From Syntrophales bacterium (GTDB lineage Bacteria > Desulfobacterota > Syntrophia > Syntrophales > UBA2210), in the NCBI GenBank assembly GCA_028715865.1, contig JAQUQY010000005.1, forward strand, positions 1-19,200: a stretch of DNA of 19,200 nucleotides, written 5' to 3'. The position numbers and the translations under genes are program-made. This document shows positions 14,620-19,200 of this stretch, one piece after another. Below the pieces are notes generated by a model. It was not told where the DNA came from and did not search any database. It saw only the letters and a list, made by a program, of their open reading frames with translations. The first letter of the stretch is position 1, and each line of letters starts with the position of its first letter.

Positions 14620-15000
14620 ATGGCCAAGTTAAAAATAGATGACCTCAAAAAAATAAAGGAGAGGGTACAGGCCGAAAACGCCCTCAGGGAAGGCGATCGG
14701 AGAGTGCGCGTGACCGTGCACATGGGAACCTGCGGAATCGCCGCGGGAGCCAGGAGCGTAATGAACACCCTCATGGATGAAATCGATGAATCCAAGGTGT
14801 CGGATGTCATGGTCACAACATCGGGATGCATGGGTCTCTGCAGCAGGGAACCGGAGATTACCGTGGAAATACTGGGACAGGATCCCATTGTTTACGAAAA
14901 CGTTAACGAGAACAAGATGCGGCAGATATTCAAGCGGCACATCCTTCAGGGAGAGATTCAGACACCTTTCGTTCTGGCGCGCGGTAAAGAGCAGGCTTGA
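14620..15000 (+). CDS. (2Fe-2S) ferredoxin domain protein with three cysteines
   Basis: A 126-residue protein with a thioredoxin-like ferredoxin fold: VTVHMGTCGIAAGARSV, then SDVMVTTSGCMGLCSREPEI. It is found between NuoE-like and NuoF-like genes in soluble hydrogenase-type operons. It has only three cysteines (C38, C70, C74). The usual fourth ligand, expected about five residues before C38, is absent, so the cluster may be incompletely cysteine-ligated or may be missing. A charged N-terminal helix (LKIDDLKKIKERVQAEN) precedes the domain. It starts 11 bases after the NuoE-like stop with GGGAG as ribosome-binding site. It should form part of the same complex as its neighbours; function beyond that is unknown. 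Confidence 0.85.
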   Translation: MAKLKIDDLKKIKERVQAENALREGDRRVRVTVHMGTCGIAAGARSVMNTLMDEIDESKVSDVMVTTSGCMGLCSREPEITVEILGQDPIVYENVNENKMRQIFKRHILQGEIQTPFVLARGKEQA

Positions 15001-15047
15001 TGATTTTACACTCATTCCATAACTAAATCAGAGGAGGTTGACAACCG

Positions 15048-18000
15048 ATGAAGGCATTTCGGTCTCACATACTCATATGCGGCGGCACAGGTTGCCACGC
15101 CACGGGAAGCATCAAGGTCAAGCAGACCCTGGCAGCGGAATTGGCAAAGCAGGGACTTTCCGAAGAAATCCGGCTAGTTGAAACGGGCTGTAACGGTTTC
15201 TGCGCCCTGGGTCCCGTCATGGTTACCTATCCCGAGGGGTTAATGTACGTTGAAGTAAAGAGTGAAGACATCCCTGAACTTGTGGAAGAACACTTCCTGA
15301 AGGGAAGACCCCTCGAACGTCTATTTTACAAGGAAGCCGCTACGGAAACTGTCATACCCGAGATGAGAGAAATTCCCTTCTTTTCAAACCAGAAGCTTTG
15401 GGTTCTGAAAAATAAGGGCCTCATCGATCCGGAAATAATAGACGAGTACATCGCCCGTGATGGATACGCCGGAATGGCAAAGGCGCTCACGGAAATGACC
15501 CCATCGGATATCGTTAAGACAATGCTGGATTCAGGCTTGCGAGGAAGGGGCGGCGCCGGCTTCCCAACGGGACTCAAGTCGAAGTTTGCCTCCCAGACGG
15601 AGAGCGACATCAAGTACGTTCTGTGCAACGCAGACGAAGGAGACCCCGGGGCATTCATGGATCGAAGCATTCTGGAGGCGGATCCCCACGCCGTCCTGGA
15701 AGGCATGGTAATAGCCGCAAAGGCAATCGGTGCAGGCAGGGGGTATATATACTGCCGTGCCGAGTATCCACTGGCGATCAGGCGCCTCTCCATAGCCATA
15801 GAGCAGGCGAAGGAATATGGTCTGATGGGTGAAAACATCCTTGACACAGGATTCAGCTTCGACGTGGAAATCTACCAGGGCGCCGGCGCCTTTGTCTGCG
15901 GTGAAGAAACGGCGCTCATGACCTCCATCGAAGGCAAGCGCGGCACTCCCCGTCCACGCCCGCCCTTCCCCGCCGTGGCAGGACTGTGGAAGAAACCCAG
16001 CATTCTTAACAATGTTGAAACTTTAGCCAACGTGGGACAGATCATTCACAAGGGCAGCGACTGGTTCTCGTCGATCGGAAGCGAAAGGAGCAAGGGCACG
16101 AAAGTCTTCGCGCTTACGGGCGACGTCAACAACGTGGGTCTTGTGGAAGTTCCCATGGGAACGACCCTGGGAACCATCGTTTATGAAATCGGCGGAGGAA
16201 TCCCCGGTGGTAAGAATTTCAAGGCCGCCCAGTTGGGTGGACCTTCGGGGGGCATGATACCAGTGGAACACCTCAACACCCCCGTTGATTTCGAAACTGT
16301 CGCTGAACTGGGCGCCATCATGGGCTCGGGCGGCATGATCGTCATGAACGAGGATATGTGCCCCGTAGATATGGCGCGCTTCTTCATGGATTTCTGCCAG
16401 GATGAATCATGCGGCAAGTGCGTACCCTGCAGAGAGGGTACGAAAAGAATGCTGGAGATACTGACGGATATCTGCGAGGGGCGAGGCAAGGAAGGCGATA
16501 TTGAAAAGCTCGAAGAAATGGCCGGCATCATTAAAGACGCCTCCCTCTGCGGCCTCGGCCAGACGGCCCCCAATCCCGTGCTGAGCACCATCCGGTATTT
16601 CAGGAATGAATACGAAATCCACATCAGGGACAAGCACTGTCCGGCTGGAGTCTGCGCTTCCCTATTCAAGTCCCCATGCCAGAACGCCTGCCCCGTGGGC
16701 ATGGATGTTCCCTCCTACCTGGCCCTGGTGCACGCGGGGCGGTTCGATGACGCCTACAAGGTGCTCCTGAGAACGAACCCCTTCCCGGCCATCTGCGGCA
16801 GGGTATGTGATCACAAATGCCAGTCCAAGTGCCGCCGCGCACAGTCGGACGAGCCTATTGCCATTAAATTCATCAAACGCTTCATCACCGATAATGGCCT
16901 GAAACCGGCAGTCCAGGCCGTTCCCGCTACCCGAAAAGAAAAGATCGCCGTCATCGGCGCGGGGCCCTCGGGTCTGACCGCCGCGCGCGACCTTGCGCTT
17001 CGGGGCTATAAGGTAACCGTTTACGAAGAACTTCCAGAACCCGGCGGCATGATGCGCTACGGAATTCCCTCATATCGTCTTCCCAGGGATATCATGGACG
17101 GAGAAATAAATGACATCAGGGCGCTGGGAGTTGAAATCATATGCAACACCCGCGTGGGAAGAGAAATATCTTTCGGCAAGATATACGAGTCCTTCGATTA
17201 TGTGTACCTTGCCCCCGGGGCTCACAAGAGCCAGCGCATGGGTGTTGAAGGTGAAGACAGCGACGGAGTTTATGGAGGAGTTGAGTTCCTCAGGGATTTC
17301 AACCTCAATGAGGAAGACTGGATAGGGCGGCAGAAATCCCTCGGCAGCCGGGTGGCCGTAATCGGAGGCGGCAACTCGGCCATAGACGCGGCGCGAGTGG
17401 CCGTCCGCCTTGGCGCCGATGTTACCATTCTATACAGAAGGACAAGAGAAGACATGCCGGCCGCGGAAGAAGAGATTGTAGCCGCCGAGCATGAAGGCAT
17501 CAAGATAGAATACTTCGTCGCGCCTCTTTCAATCAAATCCGAGGGAGGAAAGGTCAACGGCATTACCTGTGTAAGGATGAAACCCGGTGATTTCGACCGC
17601 AGCGGAAGGAGGCGACCTGTTCCCGTGGAAGGTTCGGAATTTACGCTGACCGTGGATTCCGTAATCTCCGCAATCGGGCAGGAGCCGGATCCCGGTTTCG
17701 TTCCCGAGTACAGCGGCATTTCCATAAACAAGTGGTCCTGCTTCGACCTGGCTGAAGGGCGTAAGGCTGAAACCACCAATCCGAAATTTTACGCGGGCGG
17801 TGACGCGGTTACCGGCCCATGGACGGTTATCGGCGCCATACAGGCGGGTCACCTGGCCGCCAATGAAATAGACGAGGCCATTCGAGCGAAGAACGGCGAA
17901 CCTCCATGGGAAGCGCCGGCTGAAGAAACAATCGACATCCCCTTCGAGATCGATGAGGATTCCGATGAACAGCCGCAGGCGGCGATGCCCGAACTGGATA

Positions 18001-18104
18001 ATGCTAAGAGAGTCGTAAACTTTGCTGAAGTTGAGCTTGGCTATAGCATCGAGACGGCCATCAAAGAGGCTTCCCGATGCCTGCGGTGCGACGCCGAGAT
18101 ATGA
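15048..18104 (+). CDS. Fusion flavoprotein: HydB/NuoF-like NADH module plus GltD/NfnB-like FAD-NAD(P)H module
   Basis: A 1018-residue soluble electron-transfer protein. Residues 1-90 form a thioredoxin-like [2Fe-2S] domain (C11, C16, C48, C52). Residues about 115-525 are NuoF/HydB: FMN/NADH site GRGGAGFPTG (166-175), CNADEGDPGAFMDR (193-206), the SLBB region, and a [4Fe-4S] motif ESCGKCVPCREG with C455, C458, C461 and C501. Residues 531-610 carry CPAGVC and further cysteines (544, 548, 583, 587, 591, 595) resembling the two-cluster domain of GltD, NfnB and DPYD. Residues 632-945 are the FAD/NAD(P)H oxidoreductase: VIGAGPSGLTAARDLA, VIGGGNSAIDAARVA (771-785) and YRRTREDMPA (796-805), whose arginines favour NADPH. 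A CxxC (C1011, C1014) ends the protein. It could link NAD(H) and NADP(H); electron bifurcation is inferred. GAGGAGG precedes the ATG. Confidence 0.93.
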   Translation: MKAFRSHILICGGTGCHATGSIKVKQTLAAELAKQGLSEEIRLVETGCNGFCALGPVMVTYPEGLMYVEVKSEDIPELVEEHFLKGRPLERLFYKEAATETVIPEMREIPFFSNQKLWVLKNKGLIDPEIIDEYIARDGYAGMAKALTEMTPSDIVKTMLDSGLRGRGGAGFPTGLKSKFASQTESDIKYVLCNADEGDPGAFMDRSILEADPHAVLEGMVIAAKAIGAGRGYIYCRAEYPLAIRRLSIAIEQAKEYGLMGENILDTGFSFDVEIYQGAGAFVCGEETALMTSIEGKRGTPRPRPPFPAVAGLWKKPSILNNVETLANVGQIIHKGSDWFSSIGSERSKGTKVFALTGDVNNVGLVEVPMGTTLGTIVYEIGGGIPGGKNFKAAQLGGPSGGMIPVEHLNTPVDFETVAELGAIMGSGGMIVMNEDMCPVDMARFFMDFCQDESCGKCVPCREGTKRMLEILTDICEGRGKEGDIEKLEEMAGIIKDASLCGLGQTAPNPVLSTIRYFRNEYEIHIRDKHCPAGVCASLFKSPCQNACPVGMDVPSYLALVHAGRFDDAYKVLLRTNPFPAICGRVCDHKCQSKCRRAQSDEPIAIKFIKRFITDNGLKPAVQAVPATRKEKIAVIGAGPSGLTAARDLALRGYKVTVYEELPEPGGMMRYGIPSYRLPRDIMDGEINDIRALGVEIICNTRVGREISFGKIYESFDYVYLAPGAHKSQRMGVEGEDSDGVYGGVEFLRDFNLNEEDWIGRQKSLGSRVAVIGGGNSAIDAARVAVRLGADVTILYRRTREDMPAAEEEIVAAEHEGIKIEYFVAPLSIKSEGGKVNGITCVRMKPGDFDRSGRRRPVPVEGSEFTLTVDSVISAIGQEPDPGFVPEYSGISINKWSCFDLAEGRKAETTNPKFYAGGDAVTGPWTVIGAIQAGHLAANEIDEAIRAKNGEPPWEAPAEETIDIPFEIDEDSDEQPQAAMPELDNAKRVVNFAEVELGYSIETAIKEASRCLRCDAEI

Positions 18105-18105
18105 C

Positions 18106-18130
18106 AGGAGGCTATCTTCTGTTGACGTGA
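18106..18130 (+). other. Orphan Shine-Dalgarno sequence after the fusion gene
   Basis: Two bases after the fusion gene's stop stands a full AGGAGG (18106-18111), followed ten bases later by TTG ACG TGA (18122-18130), a two-codon frame, and then the terminator. No gene follows. A strong ribosome-binding site without a gene may be the trace of a lost downstream subunit gene, or chance. Confidence 0.35.
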
Positions 18131-18134
18131 TTCG

Positions 18135-18167
18135 AAAGGCCCCCGCCATTTACGGCGGGGGCCTTTT
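18135..18167 (+). terminator. Strong intrinsic terminator ending the electron-transfer operon
   Basis: GGCCCCCGCC (18138-18147) and GGCGGGGGCC (18154-18163) form a perfect 10-bp GC stem around ATTTAC, with flanking AAA/TTT extending the pairing and TTTT after it. On the minus strand the same stem is followed by TTTC, so it may also stop read-through from thiE. It lies between convergent operons. Confidence 0.92.
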
Positions 18168-18282
18168 AACCATTGATAAACGATAAGTCAACGTCCCGGA
18201 AAGCCGCCCCGCCGCTGTGCCAAAGGCAGCTCCCACGCCAAATCATTCCGTTGTTCGCAAGAAACTGCCGCTTCCCACCAGT

Positions 18283-18897
18283 TTAACCTTCAATGATGTT
18301 TTTAAGTTGACGGGCAGCCATTTCAGGATTATCGGCGGAGCATATCCATGACACTACGGCAAGGCTGTCGGCGCCGGCCTCCAGGACTTTACGGGCGTTG
18401 GATTCATTGATTCCGCCAATGGCCACGATGGGGTGGCGGCTGAAGGACTTTATTGCCCGAAGGCCCTCCAGTCCCCAGGGCTTACCGGTGTCCGTCTTGG
18501 TGGGAGTAGCGAATACTGGACTCGCGGCGATATAGGAAACATCCAGGTCCTGGAAAAACATTACATCGTCCCAGGTTTCCACGGACACGCCAATAATGGC
18601 CCGGGGCCCCATGAGACCGCGGGCCGCGGCGTAGGGCATGTCGTCCCGGCCTATGTGAACACCATCGGCCCCGCAGGCAAGAGCCACGTCGACCCTGTCG
18701 TTGATGATAAGCGGAACAGGAAAATTACCCAGGAGTTCCTTCACCGCTATCGCCTCACTCAAAAACTCTTTCGTGGAAAGTGTCTTTTCGCGCAATTGGA
18801 CACATGAGACACCACCCCGAACCGCCTTCAGGACCACGTCCTCCAAGGACCTGCCAAAGCAGAGATCCCTGTCCGTAACCAGGTAAACCCCCCGCAT
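18283..18897 (-). CDS. thiE: Thiamine-phosphate synthase ThiE
   Basis: Couples hydroxymethylpyrimidine diphosphate with thiazole phosphate to make thiamine phosphate. The 204-residue TIM-barrel protein shows the family motifs in order: VQLREK (33-38), IINDRVDVA (65-73), GVHIGRDD (79-86), ASPVFATPTKTD (125-136) and IGGINESN (160-167). The phosphate-binding residues in VQLREK, NDR and HIGRDD are present. The ATG lies two bases after the thiM stop, with AAAGGAG inside the end of thiM as ribosome-binding site, so the two are co-transcribed in the order thiM-thiE. The 115-base stretch after the gene holds nothing I can identify besides the shared convergent terminator. Confidence 0.95.
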   Translation of the reverse strand: MRGVYLVTDRDLCFGRSLEDVVLKAVRGGVSCVQLREKTLSTKEFLSEAIAVKELLGNFPVPLIINDRVDVALACGADGVHIGRDDMPYAAARGLMGPRAIIGVSVETWDDVMFFQDLDVSYIAASPVFATPTKTDTGKPWGLEGLRAIKSFSRHPIVAIGGINESNARKVLEAGADSLAVVSWICSADNPEMAARQLKNIIEG

Positions 18898-18899
18898 TG

Positions 18900-19200
18900 C
18901 TACTCCTTTATCCTGAGGCGATCTTCAATATCCGCCTTCCCCAGGTTGTAAAGAATATCGAGAAAATGCACCTGCAGTGAGCCGGGGCCCGCTGATTTCG
19001 AGGCGGCCATTTCCCCGGCAATGCCCATCACCGCCGTGGCCTTCACGGCAGCCGCCAGGGGATTCTTTTCCACTGCGGCAAAGGCGCCACACAATGCCGT
19101 TGCCGCGCAGCCCAGACCCGTTACCTTTGCCATCATCGGGTGACCGTTAAACAGTTTGACTGTCCGGGCTCCGTCAACAACGTAATCCGTGGCGCCGCTT
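18900..19200 (-). CDS. thiM: Hydroxyethylthiazole kinase ThiM (C-terminal part; start outside window)
   Basis: Phosphorylates hydroxyethylthiazole, the salvage route to the thiazole half of thiamine. About 100 C-terminal residues are visible; the frame runs open to the right edge, so the N-terminal two thirds lie outside. The readable part begins SGATDYVVDGARTVKLFNGH and continues PMMAKVTGLGCAATALCGAF, which contains the conserved VTGxGC motif with the catalytic cysteine. An internal ATG at 19136 is not the start because the family motif continues upstream of it. It lies directly before thiE, so ThiM supplies the ThiE substrate. Confidence 0.93.
   Translation of the reverse strand, partial: SGATDYVVDGARTVKLFNGHPMMAKVTGLGCAATALCGAFAAVEKNPLAAAVKATAVMGIAGEMAASKSAGPGSLQVHFLDILYNLGKADIEDRLRIKE

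Noticed and set aside
15048..18104. Whether the fusion is an artefact of two genes joined by a frameshift error
   Set aside because: The reading frame is continuous, the junction keeps conserved cysteines on both sides and no internal start with a ribosome-binding site is seen near the join.
14114..18104. Respiratory complex I operon
   Set aside because: No nuoA-D, nuoG-N or other membrane-arm genes are present; the set matches soluble NuoE/NuoF complexes.

Overview
The window reads as a chromosomal segment of a strictly anaerobic, Gram-negative bacterium, most plausibly a deltaproteobacterial (Desulfobacterota) syntroph or sulfate-reducer relative. This is inferred from gene content: periplasmic-binding ABC importers, a tungstate importer, a DmdC-like acyl-CoA dehydrogenase, and a flavin/iron-sulfur electron-transfer operon of the kind that accompanies bifurcating hydrogenases and formate dehydrogenases. 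Gene density is high, base composition is moderately GC-rich, and I see no insertion sequence, phage gene, CRISPR array, tRNA or rRNA.

Layout. (1) 1-4598, plus strand: a branched-chain amino-acid type ABC importer in the order binding protein, LivH, LivM, LivG, LivF; the binding-protein gene probably begins before the window. (2) 4641-7421, plus: a tungstate importer TupABC with its own promoter and an unusual 10-bp phased TACC array in its leader. (3) 7535-11005, minus: a TetR-type regulator, a large acyl-CoA dehydrogenase and a nitrilase-superfamily amidase, probably one transcription unit with an operator-like palindrome just after the promoter. (4) 11006-11527: a long divergent intergenic region. 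(5) 11528-18104, plus: an eight-gene operon: DRTGG-domain protein, ATPase, DRTGG-domain protein, PHP-domain protein, second ATPase, NuoE-like subunit, small ferredoxin-like protein, and a 1018-residue fusion of a NuoF/HydB-like NADH module with a GltD/NfnB-like FAD/NADPH module. It ends at a strong terminator (18135-18167). (6) 18283-19200, minus: thiE and the 3' part of thiM (thiamine biosynthesis).

How they fit together. The liv and tup operons import organic solutes and tungstate; tungsten serves formate dehydrogenases and aldehyde oxidoreductases in anaerobes. The acyl-CoA dehydrogenase operon oxidises an acyl-CoA under TetR control. The eight-gene operon joins a signalling-looking block (two ATPases, two DRTGG proteins, a PHP protein) to a redox block that could connect NAD(H), NADP(H) and iron-sulfur carriers. 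The most interesting point is that this operon resembles an [FeFe]-hydrogenase (hyd) operon without the hydrogenase: no catalytic subunit follows, an orphan Shine-Dalgarno sequence remains after the fusion gene, and the flavoprotein has instead acquired an NADPH-type domain.
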